From Pseudomonadota bacterium (GTDB lineage: Bacteria > Pseudomonadota > Alphaproteobacteria > Rhodospirillales > Magnetospirillaceae), in contig JAFAAW010000143.1 of NCBI GenBank assembly GCA_023426365.1, positions 1 to 33,967 of the forward strand: DNA of 33,967 nt, read 5' to 3'. The notes under the pieces were generated by a model. That model searched no databases. It was not told the DNA's origin and saw nothing but the letters and a program-made list of their open reading frames with translations. The stretch's first letter is position 1; each line of letters starts with the position of its first letter. Positions 1-8,176 of this stretch are shown here, one piece after another. The position numbers and the translations under genes are program-made.

Positions 1-1923
1 GGCGGCGGCGGCGGCCGGTCGTGGGGCAAGCGGCTGGTGCTGTGGGGCCTGACGCTGGCCATCTGGGTCGGCATCGGCATTGCCGGGGTGATCGCCTATT
101 ACGCCGTCGATCTGCCCGACGTGGACAAGATGACCGCCACCACCCGGCGGCCCAGCGTGGTGTTCGTCTCGGCCGAGGGCGAGACGTTCGCCGCCTATGG
201 CGACATCTACGGCCAGCCGCTGGACCTCAAGGACATGGCGCCGGCCATCGCCCAGGCGGTTCTGGCGACCGAGGACCGCCGCTTCTTCGGCCATTTCGGC
301 GTGGACGTGTGGGGCCTGGCGCGCGCCGCCGTGACCAACCTGCGCGCCGGGCACGTGGTGCAGGGCGGATCGACCATCACCCAGCAATTGGCCAAGAACC
401 TGTTTCTCAAGCCCGACCGCACCATCAAGCGCAAGGTGCAGGAATTGCTGATGGCGCTGTGGCTGGAACAGCGCTTCACCAAGGACCAGTTGCTGACCCT
501 TTACCTCAACCGGGTTTATCTCGGTTCGGGAACGTTCGGCGTGGACGCGGCGGCCAAGCGGTATTTCGAGGTTTCGGCCCGCAATGTCAGCCTGTACCAG
601 GCCGCCGTCATCGCCGGCCTGCTCAAGGCGCCCAGCCGCTATAGCCCGCTCAACGACCCCGAGGCCAGCCACAAGCGCACCGTCGAGGTGCTGCAGAACA
701 TGGTGGAGGCCGGCTATATCGATCAGGCCACCGCCGATTACGCGGCGCTGACCGGCGCCGCCCAGATGGTGCGCCGGCCCACGCCGGCCGGGCGCTATTT
801 CGCCGACTGGATCATGCAGCACCTGGACGAGCTGGGCGAGGTGCAGGGCAGGGACATCGTGGTGCGCACCACGCTGGACATGGGCCTGCAACGCAAGGCC
901 GAGGCCGAGCTGAAGGCGCTGATCGACGCCAACGGCGCCAAGTCCAAGGTCAGCCAGGGCGCGGTGGTGGTGCTCAGCCCCGACGGCGCCGTGCGCGCCC
1001 TGGTGGGCGGCAAGGAATACGACGACAGCCAGTTCAACCGCGCGACGCAAGGCCTGCGCCAGCCCGGATCGGCGTTCAAGCCCTTCGTCTTCCTGGCGGC
1101 CATGGAAAAGGGCTTCACCCCCGACGACGTGTTCGAAGATGCGCCCATCCGCCTGGGCAACTGGTCGCCGGGCAATTACAACGGCCGTTTCGAGGGGCCG
1201 GTGACGCTGCACCGCGCCTTCGCCAATTCCACCAACACCATCGCCGTGCGGCTGATCGAGCAGGTGGGGCCGGCCCGGGTGATCGCCCAGGCGCACAAGA
1301 TGGGCATCACCTCGGAACTGCGCAACGACGCCTCGCTGGCGCTGGGCACGTCGGAAACCAGCCTGCTGGAACTGACCACCGCCTATGCCCCCTTCGCCAA
1401 TGGCGGCGAGGGCGTGGCCGCCTATGGGGTGGAAAGCGTCACCGACCCCGACGGCAAGGTGCTGTGGCGTCGCCAGGGCGGCGGCTTCGGCCCGGTCATG
1501 TCCGACCGCGCGCTGGCCCACATGCATCAGATGATGCAGGCGGTGATCAGCGAGGGCACCGGCAAGGCCGCCCGCCTGGACCGCCCGGTGGCCGGCAAGT
1601 CGGGCACCACCCAGGATTACCGCGACGCCTGGTTCATCGGCTATACCGCCGATTACGTGGGCGGCGTGTGGCTGGGCAACGACGACCAGCGCAACGAGAT
1701 GAAGAAAGTCACCGGCGGTGGCCTGCCGGCGCAATTGTGGAAGAACGTCATGCTGTCCGCCCACAGGGGATTGCCGCCGCGCCCGCTGCCCACGCCCGAC
1801 CTCAGTCCGCCGCCCAGCTTCGTCGAGGACGGCCCGGGCGCCATCGCCGCCGGGGCGGGCGAGGCGGTGCGCGAGGTGGGCAACGCGCTGGACAGCCTGT
1901 TTAATTCCATCTTCGGCCGCTAG
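1..1923 (+). CDS. Class A penicillin-binding protein (PBP1A family), 5' end cut by window
   Basis: Bifunctional inner-membrane enzyme that polymerises lipid II into glycan strands and cross-links the stem peptides. The frame is open to base 1 and begins with a Gly-rich, basic stretch, so the true start lies upstream. Counting from the GTG at 37, a membrane anchor spans about residues 3-22. The glycosyltransferase GT51 domain follows, with catalytic EDRRFF at 79-84 and GGSTITQQLAKN at 110-121. The transpeptidase domain has the nucleophile box SAFK (S345), the STN box at 398-400 and KSGTT at 521-525. All catalytic motifs are intact. At about 640 residues it is shorter than E. coli PBP1a, as in the compact alphaproteobacterial PBP1A-like group. 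The 3' tail is Pro/Gly/Ala-rich. The next gene starts 1 base after the stop. Confidence 0.95.
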   Translation, partial: GGGGGRSWGKRLVLWGLTLAIWVGIGIAGVIAYYAVDLPDVDKMTATTRRPSVVFVSAEGETFAAYGDIYGQPLDLKDMAPAIAQAVLATEDRRFFGHFGVDVWGLARAAVTNLRAGHVVQGGSTITQQLAKNLFLKPDRTIKRKVQELLMALWLEQRFTKDQLLTLYLNRVYLGSGTFGVDAAAKRYFEVSARNVSLYQAAVIAGLLKAPSRYSPLNDPEASHKRTVEVLQNMVEAGYIDQATADYAALTGAAQMVRRPTPAGRYFADWIMQHLDELGEVQGRDIVVRTTLDMGLQRKAEAELKALIDANGAKSKVSQGAVVVLSPDGAVRALVGGKEYDDSQFNRATQGLRQPGSAFKPFVFLAAMEKGFTPDDVFEDAPIRLGNWSPGNYNGRFEGPVTLHRAFANSTNTIAVRLIEQVGPARVIAQAHKMGITSELRNDASLALGTSETSLLELTTAYAPFANGGEGVAAYGVESVTDPDGKVLWRRQGGGFGPVMSDRALAHMHQMMQAVISEGTGKAARLDRPVAGKSGTTQDYRDAWFIGYTADYVGGVWLGNDDQRNEMKKVTGGGLPAQLWKNVMLSAHRGLPPRPLPTPDLSPPPSFVEDGPGAIAAGAGEAVREVGNALDSLFNSIFGR

Positions 1924-1924
1924 G

Positions 1925-2701
1925 ATGCTGGCCTTCCTGCGCCGGTTGACCGGCGACCGCCGCAGCGCCGACGCCAACCGGCACCTGGGGCTGTCGCTGA
2001 CCTTCGTCGCCGGGGCCACCAATGCCGGCGGCTTCCTGGCGGTGGACCGCTACACCTCGCACATGACCGGCGTGGTGTCGTCCATCGCCGACCACCTGGC
2101 GATCAACAACATGGCGGTGGTGCTGACCGGCCTGGGATCGGTGGCGGCCTTCGTGGCCGGCGCCGCCTATTCCGCCATCCTGATCAATTGGGGGCGCCAC
2201 CACCGCACCCATTCCCGCTATGCCTATCCGCTGCTGTGGGAGGCGGGGCTGCTGCTGGTGTTCGGCCTGATGGGCGGCACGCTGGAACTGAGCAGCGGCT
2301 TCATCCCCGTCACCGTCATGCTGCTGTGCTTCCTGATGGGGCTGCAGAACGCCATCATCACCAAGATCTCCAACGCCGAGATCCGCACCACCCACATGAC
2401 CGGCATCATCACCGATATCGGCATCGAGCTGGGCAAGGCGGTGTACCTGAATTCCCAGCCCGAATCCGACCATTACCAGCCGGTACGGGCCAATTGGCGC
2501 CGCCTGCGGCTGTTGACGGCCTTGCTGGCGTCGTTCTTCATCGGCGGGGTCGCCGGGGCGCTGGGCTTCAAATATGTGGGCTATGCCTCGACCCTGCCGC
2601 TGGCGGCGCTGCTGGTGCTGCTGGCCATCGTGCCGCTGGTGGACGACGTGCGCACCCGCACCCGCGTGCTGATGCGCCAGCGCCTGCGGCGGCGGCACTA
2701 G
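1925..2701 (+). CDS. DUF1275 (YoaK-type) membrane protein
   Basis: Polytopic membrane protein of 258 residues. It resembles the DUF1275/YoaK family in the N-terminal block around 'FVAGATNAGGFLAVDRYTSHMTG', in the later 'LMGLQNAIITKISNAEIRTTHMTG' region and in several hydrophobic segments. The two TSHMTG/TTHMTG boxes are the family hallmark. The biochemical role of the family is not established. An open frame continues upstream inside the PBP gene, but the ATG one base after the PBP stop gives the family's usual N-terminus, so I start there. It is probably co-transcribed with the PBP gene. A hairpin follows before the convergent metallopeptidase gene. Confidence 0.88.
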   Translation: MLAFLRRLTGDRRSADANRHLGLSLTFVAGATNAGGFLAVDRYTSHMTGVVSSIADHLAINNMAVVLTGLGSVAAFVAGAAYSAILINWGRHHRTHSRYAYPLLWEAGLLLVFGLMGGTLELSSGFIPVTVMLLCFLMGLQNAIITKISNAEIRTTHMTGIITDIGIELGKAVYLNSQPESDHYQPVRANWRRLRLLTALLASFFIGGVAGALGFKYVGYASTLPLAALLVLLAIVPLVDDVRTRTRVLMRQRLRRRH

Positions 2702-2758
2702 GCTCGAGCGGCGCGCCTTGAACATGGGGCGTGGCGCTCCTGCGAGCCTTGGGCGAGC

Positions 2759-2786
2759 GGCCAACAAGTCAAATCAAAGGTTGGCC
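2759..2786. terminator. Hairpin between convergent genes
   Basis: GGCCAAC (2759-2765) and GTTGGCC (2780-2786) form a perfect 7-bp inverted repeat with a 14-base AT-rich loop. It lies between the DUF1275 stop and the stop of the opposing metallopeptidase gene. Neither strand has a T-run after the stem, so it could be a 3' stability hairpin or a weak bidirectional terminator. Confidence 0.35.
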
Positions 2787-2790
2787 GGGA

Positions 2791-3498
2791 TCACTCCGCT
2801 GCGCCCGCCTGAAAGCGGTGCAGCCCGGCGCCGTGCTGCTTGAGCCACTGGCGCGGCGCCCGCACGTCGCCCGCCAGTTCGCCCACCACCGCCCAGAAGG
2901 CGGGGGAATGGTTCATGTGCACCAGATGGGCGACCTCGTGTGCGATCACGTAGTCCAGCACCCGTTCGGGCGCCAGCACCAGCCGCCAGGAAAAGGCCAG
3001 ATCGCCCGCCGACGAGCAACTGCCCCAGCGCGAGCGGGTGTCCTTGACGGTGATGCGGCCGGGCTTGCGCTCCACCTGCGCCGCCAAATCGAAGGCGCGC
3101 GGCACGATCAGGCGCTTGGCCTCGGCCTTCAGGAAATCGCCGACGCGGCGGCCCACATGCTCGGCCAGGCCCGAGACCAGGATGGTGCCGTCCTCGACCC
3201 ACACGCCGCGCCGGGTGCCGGGGGCGTGGCGCACCGGATGCGGCACGCCCAGCAGCGGCACGGTGGCGCCGTCGCCCAGGCCGACCTTGCCCGGCAGGCG
3301 GGCCAGCCGTTCGGCCAGCCACACCCGATGGGCCAGCAGGAAGCGCTCGCCCTCGGCCAATTGGGCCTTGGCCGGCAGCATCAGCACCGCCCCGCGCGCG
3401 GGATCGACCCGCAGCGAGATGCGCCGCGCCAGGGCCGAGCGCTTGACCGTTACGCTGACGGTACGGCCGCCGAGATCAAGGGGGATGGTGTCGGACAT
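2791..3498 (-). CDS. YgjP-type (DUF45/M48-like) zinc metallopeptidase domain protein
   Basis: A 235-residue protein with a zinc metallopeptidase signature. HEVAH lies at 187-191, followed by the family-typical MNHSPAFW at 195-202. The preceding block SRWGSCSSAGDLAFSWRLVLAP (about 156-177) is characteristic of the DUF45/YgjP group. The N-terminal half is a beta-rich domain with no signal peptide, so the protein should be cytoplasmic. Substrates of this group are mostly unknown. The ATG start at 3498 is preceded by an ACGAAGG-type repeat region, not an obvious strong ribosome site. It is last in a minus-strand series behind phaZ and the YcgN-like gene, separated by 78 bases that carry a dispersed repeat. 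Confidence 0.85.
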   Translation of the reverse strand: MSDTIPLDLGGRTVSVTVKRSALARRISLRVDPARGAVLMLPAKAQLAEGERFLLAHRVWLAERLARLPGKVGLGDGATVPLLGVPHPVRHAPGTRRGVWVEDGTILVSGLAEHVGRRVGDFLKAEAKRLIVPRAFDLAAQVERKPGRITVKDTRSRWGSCSSAGDLAFSWRLVLAPERVLDYVIAHEVAHLVHMNHSPAFWAVVGELAGDVRAPRQWLKQHGAGLHRFQAGAAE

Positions 3499-3508
3499 CG
3501 GGGGTGGA

Positions 3509-3550
3509 TTTCACCACGAAGGCGCGAAGGAAGGGAAGGAGCATTGCTCC
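3509..3550. repeat. Dispersed repeat with ACCACGAAGGC core plus small hairpin
   Basis: The stretch 3512-3530 reads CACCACGAAGGCGCGAAGG. It shares the core ACCACGAAGGC with the two arms of the inverted repeat at 16405-16469. It is followed by GGAGC-ATT-GCTCC (3538-3550), a 5-bp hairpin with pyrimidine-rich flanks on the minus strand. The element sits in the intergenic gap between the YcgN-like and metallopeptidase genes. Confidence 0.6.
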
Positions 3551-3576
3551 CCCCTTGCGCCGCCGGGATCAGGCGC

Positions 3577-3981
3577 TCACTCGGGCCAATCGACGATGTG
3601 GTGGTCCAACGGCCCGGCGCGGTTCTCGGCGATGACGCGGCCGCGCACGGAAACGCCCGCCTCGTGCACCGTGTTGGGGTCGCCCGACACCAGCGGGTGC
3701 CACCATTCCAGCGGCTTGCCCTCGGACAGCAGGCGATAGGCGCAGGTGCTGGGCAGCCAATGCAGGGCGCCGACCGCCCCGGCGGTCAACTGGACGCAAT
3801 CGGGCACATGCCGCTTGCGGTTCTCATAATCCTTGCACTGGCAGGTGCCCAGATTGAGCAGGCGGCACGCCACGTTGGTATAGGCGATCTCGCCGGTATC
3901 CTCGTCCTCCAGCTTGTGCAGGCAGCACTTGCCGCAGCCGTCACACAGGCTTTCCCACTCCTGCGTGCTCATGGAGCTCAT
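3577..3981 (-). CDS. YcgN/YkgJ-type cysteine cluster protein (UPF0260)
   Basis: A 134-residue protein with conserved cysteines arranged as CDGCGKCC (C13, C16, C19, C20), C39, CQC (C47, C49), C62 and C80. This matches the UPF0260/YcgN and YkgJ families, thought to bind Zn or an Fe-S centre; the function is unknown. The ending (residues around GPLDHHIVDWPE) is also typical of YcgN. There are two in-frame ATGs, at 3981 and 3972. I prefer 3981 because GGCGGA lies about 9 bases upstream. The gene begins inside the 3' end of phaZ, overlapping it by 41 bases (32 with the other start), which suggests translational coupling. Confidence 0.87.
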   Translation of the reverse strand: MSSMSTQEWESLCDGCGKCCLHKLEDEDTGEIAYTNVACRLLNLGTCQCKDYENRKRHVPDCVQLTAGAVGALHWLPSTCAYRLLSEGKPLEWWHPLVSGDPNTVHEAGVSVRGRVIAENRAGPLDHHIVDWPE

Positions 3982-5224
3982 GGGCTTGGTCCGCCAGAAC
4001 GGTAAGCTTGTCGTGGGTGCGGATGAACTCTCGGACATGGGGGTAGATTTCCTCGCGCCAGCGGCGGCCGTTGAACACGCCATAATGGCCGACCTTGGGC
4101 GCCAGGTGGTGCTTGCGCATGCTGTCCGGCAGGCTGGAGCACATGCGGTGCGCGGCCTCGGTCTGACCGACGCCGGTAATATCATCCTTTTCGCCCTCGA
4201 TGGTCATCAAAGCGGTATGACGGATCAGCGCGGGATCGACCTTGCGGCCGCGGCTGGTCATGCGGCCCTCGGGCAGGTGGTGTTCGATGAACACGGTTTT
4301 CAGGGTCTGCAGGTAGTACTCGGCGGGCAGGTCCATGACGGCCAGGTATTCGTCATAGAATTCGCGGTGCTTTTCCGCCGAATCGCCGTCGCCGCGCACC
4401 ATGTTGTGGAACAGCTTGAGATGCTCGCCCACGTGGCGCTCCGGGTTCAGGCTCATGAAGCCCTGCAATTGCAGGAAGCCCGGATAGACGCGCCGGCCGC
4501 GCCCTTCGTGGATGAAGGGAACGCTGTGGATGACGTGGCTTTCGAACCACGACAGCGGCTTTTGCGTCGCCACCTCGTTGACCTTGGTGGGGTTGATGCG
4601 GGTGTCCATCGGCCCGCCCATCAGCACCATGGAGCTGGGCTGGCGCGGATCCTGGTTGGCGGCCATCAGCGACACCGCCGCCATCACCGGGATCGAGGGC
4701 TGGCACACCGCCAGCACATGGGTGTCGGCGCCCAGGAAGTGCAGCAGCTCGACGATGTAGTCGATGTAGTCGTCCAGGGTGAAGGGGCCTTCCGACAGCG
4801 GCACGTCGCGCGCGTCGATCCAGTCGGTGATGTAGATGTCGTGGTCGGGCAGCATGGTTTCCACCGTGCCGCGCAGCAAGGTGGCGTAATGGCCCGACAT
4901 GGGCGCCACCACCAGCACGCGGGGGTCGCGGCGGTCGGTCTGGCGCTGGAAGTGCAGCAGGTCGCAGAACGGCTTTTGATAGACCACCACCTCGCGCACC
5001 GCCACCTCCTGGCCGTCGATGGTGGTGCTGGGCAGGTTGAATTGCGGCTTGGCATAGCGCCGGGTGGTGCGCTCCAGCAGCTCGGCGCCGGCGGCGATGG
5101 CGCGGCCCATGGTGGTGTAGGACACCGGCACCCACGGATTGCTGAACGTGGTGCGCAGGGCCTCGGCCCACATGCGGGTCGGGCCGAGAACGGCGTGCTG
5201 GAACTCGTGAAGATGATAGAGCAT
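3941..5224 (-). CDS. phaZ: Intracellular poly(3-hydroxybutyrate) depolymerase
   Basis: Hydrolyses intracellular polyhydroxybutyrate granules, releasing stored carbon. The 427-residue protein has no signal peptide. It shows the family blocks APMSGHYATLLRGT (about 107-120), DWIDARDVP (about 134-142) and the lipase-box-like AVCQPS with the presumed nucleophile Cys174. The probable acid is around D347/D348 (GEKDD) and the probable base is H380 (KVGHYGVF). A longer reading from a TTG at 5275 exists. I chose ATG 5224 because GGAAGGGGG lies 8 bases upstream, the N-terminus MLYHLHEFQ fits the family, and a promoter-like sequence overlaps the TTG. Its 3' end overlaps the YcgN-like gene. Confidence 0.93.
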   Translation of the reverse strand: MLYHLHEFQHAVLGPTRMWAEALRTTFSNPWVPVSYTTMGRAIAAGAELLERTTRRYAKPQFNLPSTTIDGQEVAVREVVVYQKPFCDLLHFQRQTDRRDPRVLVVAPMSGHYATLLRGTVETMLPDHDIYITDWIDARDVPLSEGPFTLDDYIDYIVELLHFLGADTHVLAVCQPSIPVMAAVSLMAANQDPRQPSSMVLMGGPMDTRINPTKVNEVATQKPLSWFESHVIHSVPFIHEGRGRRVYPGFLQLQGFMSLNPERHVGEHLKLFHNMVRGDGDSAEKHREFYDEYLAVMDLPAEYYLQTLKTVFIEHHLPEGRMTSRGRKVDPALIRHTALMTIEGEKDDITGVGQTEAAHRMCSSLPDSMRKHHLAPKVGHYGVFNGRRWREEIYPHVREFIRTHDKLTVLADQAHELHEHAGVGKPV

Positions 5225-5264
5225 CGAACCGGCCCCCTTCCCAGGGTATGAAATCTGGATAGTT

Positions 5265-5294
5265 TTATTACCCAAAAGTGACAGGGCTTGGCAA
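5265..5294 (-). promoter_or_regulatory. Candidate sigma-70-type promoter for phaZ
   Basis: On the minus strand TTGCCA (5294-5289) is followed after 18 bases by TAATAA (5270-5265). It lies in an AT-rich island unusual for this DNA, about 40 bases upstream of the chosen phaZ start. Confidence 0.5.
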
Positions 5295-5403
5295 TAAAAT
5301 TATTATCAAAAGGGGTATGGCCAAAGCACTATCAGGGCCGCCCCGCTTTGCTGCGGTGCGGCATGAGCTAGGATAGAGGCAAGGTGTTAAGCGGCCCTGA
5401 ACA

Positions 5404-5420
5404 ATGCTGCGCCGCAGCAT
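5404..5420. terminator. Hairpin downstream of cobB
   Basis: ATGCTGC-GCC-GCAGCAT is a 7-bp stem with a 3-base loop, located 27 bases past the cobB stop on the minus strand. It is followed there by TGTT only, so it would be a weak intrinsic terminator or a 3' hairpin. Confidence 0.35.
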
Positions 5421-5446
5421 CATCGGGGGGGGCCCGGTATGCCCGG

Positions 5447-6769
5447 TCAGGCGCGGTCGATCAGGTGCACGAAAGAGGCGAAAACGGAGCCGTCCCACAA
5501 CCCAGCCTGCCCGAGATCGCCGCCGGCGGCGTCGGCCAGCCCGAACAGGGGCGCGCCGTCCTCGGCCAGGATGGAGGCATAGTGGAATTCGTGGCCGCGA
5601 AAGGCCGTGCCCGCCGGCCCCAGCGGGGTGTCGGCCAGCAGGCGCGCCTGGCGATAGCCCAGATGCAGGCGGCGGCTGGCGAAACTGGTCTCGAGCGGCA
5701 GCAGCCCGGCCATGGCATGGCGCACGCCGTCGCCATCGGTCAGGCCGCGCCCCAGCACCATGTAGCCGCCGCATTCGCCGAAGACCGGCGCGCCACGCCG
5801 GGCGGCGGCGCGCACGCCCTCCAGGAAGCGGGCGTTGCCCGCCAAACGGCCGGCATGCAGTTCGGGATAACCGCCGGGCAGGTAAACCGCGTTGCCATCG
5901 GGCGCCTGGTCGGCCAGCGGCGAAAAGAACGTCAGTTCCGCCCCCGCCCGCCGCCAGCCGTCCAGCAGCGCCGGATAGGCGAAGGCGAAGGCCGGATCGC
6001 GCGCCACCGCGATGCGCGCGGCCAGCGGCGGCAGCAACCTGGGCGCCGCCTCGGCATCGGCCGCGGCCAGCGCCGCCGGCCGGGCCAGCGCCAGCAGGCG
6101 GTCCACCGCCACATGCTCGCCCACCGCCTGGGCGGCGGCGGCCAGGAAGGCGGACAGGTCGGGATGCTCGCACGCCTGCACCAGGCCCAGATGGCGGCTG
6201 GGCACCGCCAGCGCCTCGAGGCGCGGCAGAAAGCCCAGGATGTCCACCTCGGGGCAGGCGCGGGCGCAGGCTTCGCGGATCATCCGCTTGTGCTTGTCGC
6301 CGGCGACCCGGTTGAAGATGACGCCGGCGATGCGCACGTCGTCGCGATAGGTGGCGAAGCCCTTGAGCACGGCGGCCGCCGAGCCGGTCATGCCGCGCCC
6401 GTCGATCAGCAGCACCACCGGCCAGCCGGTGGCCGCCGCCACGTCGGCGCTGGCGCCGGCACTGGCGCCGCCGGCCACCGCCGCACCGTCGAACAGGCCC
6501 ATCACGCCCTCGCACACCACCCAGTCGGCGTCGCGCGACACCGCGCCCACCAGCCCGGCCAGGCTGGCCGGGCGCATGGCCCAGGCGTCCAGGTTCAGGC
6601 AGGGCCGCCCGGTGGCGGCGGCGTGAAAGGCGGGGTCGATATAATCGGGGCCGACCTTGGCCGACACCACGCGCAGCCCGCGCCCCGCCAGATGGGCCAG
6701 CAGGCCCAGGGTCAGCAGGGTTTTGCCGCTGCCCGACGAGGGCGCGGCGATGACCAGCCCGGGCGCCAC
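5447..6769 (-). CDS. cobB: Cobyrinate/hydrogenobyrinate a,c-diamide synthase
   Basis: Amidates the a and c side chains of (hydrogeno)cobyrinic acid using glutamine and ATP, in cobalamin biosynthesis. The 440-residue protein has an N-terminal DTBS-like ATPase with P-loop PSSGSGKT (10-17), then KVGPDYIDPAFH and CEGVMGLFDG motifs. A C-terminal class I glutamine amidotransferase domain follows, with VYLPGGYPELH, the nucleophile Cys333 in GECGGYMVLG and a catalytic-type His435. Translation most likely starts at GTG 6769, which overlaps the last base of the SCO1 stop codon (TAGTG) and gives the expected N-terminus. Whether the substrate is cobyrinate or hydrogenobyrinate depends on the host pathway and cannot be told from this gene. 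Confidence 0.93.
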   Translation of the reverse strand: MAPGLVIAAPSSGSGKTLLTLGLLAHLAGRGLRVVSAKVGPDYIDPAFHAAATGRPCLNLDAWAMRPASLAGLVGAVSRDADWVVCEGVMGLFDGAAVAGGASAGASADVAAATGWPVVLLIDGRGMTGSAAAVLKGFATYRDDVRIAGVIFNRVAGDKHKRMIREACARACPEVDILGFLPRLEALAVPSRHLGLVQACEHPDLSAFLAAAAQAVGEHVAVDRLLALARPAALAAADAEAAPRLLPPLAARIAVARDPAFAFAYPALLDGWRRAGAELTFFSPLADQAPDGNAVYLPGGYPELHAGRLAGNARFLEGVRAAARRGAPVFGECGGYMVLGRGLTDGDGVRHAMAGLLPLETSFASRRLHLGYRQARLLADTPLGPAGTAFRGHEFHYASILAEDGAPLFGLADAAGGDLGQAGLWDGSVFASFVHLIDRA

Positions 6770-7377
6770 TATTTCAGGTGCTTCCTGAGCGCGGCAGCCA
6801 GATCCTCCGGCCCGGTGCCGTGCGGGAAATGGGCGACGAAGCGGCCGTCGGGACCGACCAGATACAGGATCGAGGAATGGTCCACCGTGTAGGTCTGGTC
6901 GTCGGTCTCGCCGGCCGGCGACTTGGCGCGCGCGGCATAGACCTTGTACGCCTTCATGACGGCGGCCACCTGCTCGGGGCTGCCGGTCAGGCCGACCATG
7001 CGGGGATGGAAGGCGGCGGCGTAATCCTTCATCACCGCCGCGGTGTCGCGGGCGGGATCGACGGTGATCAGCACCGGCACCACCTTGTCGGCCTGGGCCG
7101 GCTCCAGCTTGTCGAGCGCGCCGGCCACCACCGTCAGCGAGGTGGGGCAAACGTCGGGGCAGAAGGTATAGCCGAAATAGATCAGCATCCATTTGCCCAG
7201 GAAATCACGCTCGGTCACCGTGCGGCCGTCGCCGTCCACCAGGGTGAAGGGACCGCCGATGGCGGCCTGTCCGCCGTGTTCGCCGCCCGACCACACCATC
7301 AGGCGCGAGCCGACGGCCAGGGCGACGACCACGACGATGGCCAGGATGGCGAACAGGGACGTGCGGTTCTTTTTCAC
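6769..7377 (-). CDS. SCO1/SenC/PrrC family copper-binding thioredoxin-fold protein
   Basis: Membrane-anchored periplasmic protein that helps deliver copper to the CuA site of cytochrome c oxidase or acts as a thiol redox partner. The 202 residues comprise a basic start, one transmembrane segment (about 8-24) and a thioredoxin-like domain. The copper ligands are CPDVC (C73 and C77) and His167 in VDHSS. All three ligands are present. It is tightly coupled to cobB (1-base overlap), which is not a pathway neighbour, and is 18 bases from the upstream membrane protein gene. The latter is often found with cytochrome oxidase assembly genes. Confidence 0.93.
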   Translation of the reverse strand: MKKNRTSLFAILAIVVVVALAVGSRLMVWSGGEHGGQAAIGGPFTLVDGDGRTVTERDFLGKWMLIYFGYTFCPDVCPTSLTVVAGALDKLEPAQADKVVPVLITVDPARDTAAVMKDYAAAFHPRMVGLTGSPEQVAAVMKAYKVYAARAKSPAGETDDQTYTVDHSSILYLVGPDGRFVAHFPHGTGPEDLAAALRKHLK

Positions 7378-7395
7378 GGGCGATGTCCTCTCACG

Positions 7396-8154
7396 TCAGG
7401 CGGCCAGTTGCCAGGCCATGAAACCCAGGATGCCGGCATTGGCCGCCAGCAGCAGCGGCGACCAGCGCAGCATGGGGCCGCGCCAGCGGGTGATGGCGAA
7501 ATGGCCGACGGCGCCCACCGCCATCAGCGCCGGCACGGTGCCGGCGGCAAAGGCGAGCATGGCCAGCCCGCCGGCCACGGCGTCGCCGGTCGCCGCCGCC
7601 GCCGCCAGCGCGGCATAGAGCAGGCCGCAGGGAATGAAGCCCAGCGCCACCCCCAGCAGCCAGCCGCGCAGCCCGGTGGGCGAGGCGAACAGCGGCCGCG
7701 CCCAGCGGCCGAGGCTGCGGCTCCACCAGGACTCGCCGGCCGACCCGCCGCCCAGCAGCGCCTTGAGGCGCGGCACCGCCATGCCCAGCAGGAACAGCGC
7801 CGCCAAGGCCAGAAGCGCCGCGGCCAGGAAGCGGAAGCCCGCCCAGCCGGCCAGCGCCCCGGCCGCCCAGCCGCCCACCGCGCCCAGCGCGGCATAGGTG
7901 GTGGCGCGGCCCAGGTGATAGGGCAGGAGTGCTGCGCCGGTCAGCCGGCGCCATTCGGTCATGCGCTCGACCGGCAGCTTTTCCATGCGCGCCGCCACCT
8001 GGCTGAGCACGAACGGACCGCACATGCCCGCGCAGTGGCTGGCCGAGCCGATCAGCCCGGTCAGGAACAGGCTGGACAGCAGCCCGCCATTGTCCTCGAC
8101 CGCGATGCGGCAGACGGCAAGACCGGCGGAAAGCGAGGCGAGCAAGGGTTCCAT
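7396..8154 (-). CDS. Sulfite exporter TauE/SafE-like (UreH/DsbD_2-type) membrane protein
   Basis: A 252-residue membrane protein with about six hydrophobic segments. It carries the HCAGMCGPF motif (H40, C41, M44, C45) near the first helix and FIPCGLLY (P175, C176) further on. These are the marks of the DsbD_2/UreH-like transmembrane family linked to copper handling and cytochrome oxidase maturation, often annotated as TauE/SafE family. The Cys/Met/His set suggests metal or redox function. Its position next to the SCO1 gene supports a joint role in oxidase assembly. The ATG at 8154 is used because it is the first start after the preceding cobA stop; no clear ribosome site is seen. Confidence 0.82.
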   Translation of the reverse strand: MEPLLASLSAGLAVCRIAVEDNGGLLSSLFLTGLIGSASHCAGMCGPFVLSQVAARMEKLPVERMTEWRRLTGAALLPYHLGRATTYAALGAVGGWAAGALAGWAGFRFLAAALLALAALFLLGMAVPRLKALLGGGSAGESWWSRSLGRWARPLFASPTGLRGWLLGVALGFIPCGLLYAALAAAAATGDAVAGGLAMLAFAAGTVPALMAVGAVGHFAITRWRGPMLRWSPLLLAANAGILGFMAWQLAA

Positions 8155-8176
8155 AAGAATGCCAGAATATAGGGTT

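Noticed and set aside
5225..5275. PhaZ start at TTG 5275
   Set aside because: It overlaps a promoter-like -10 element and lacks a ribosome site, whereas ATG 5224 has both a good Shine-Dalgarno and the family N-terminus.
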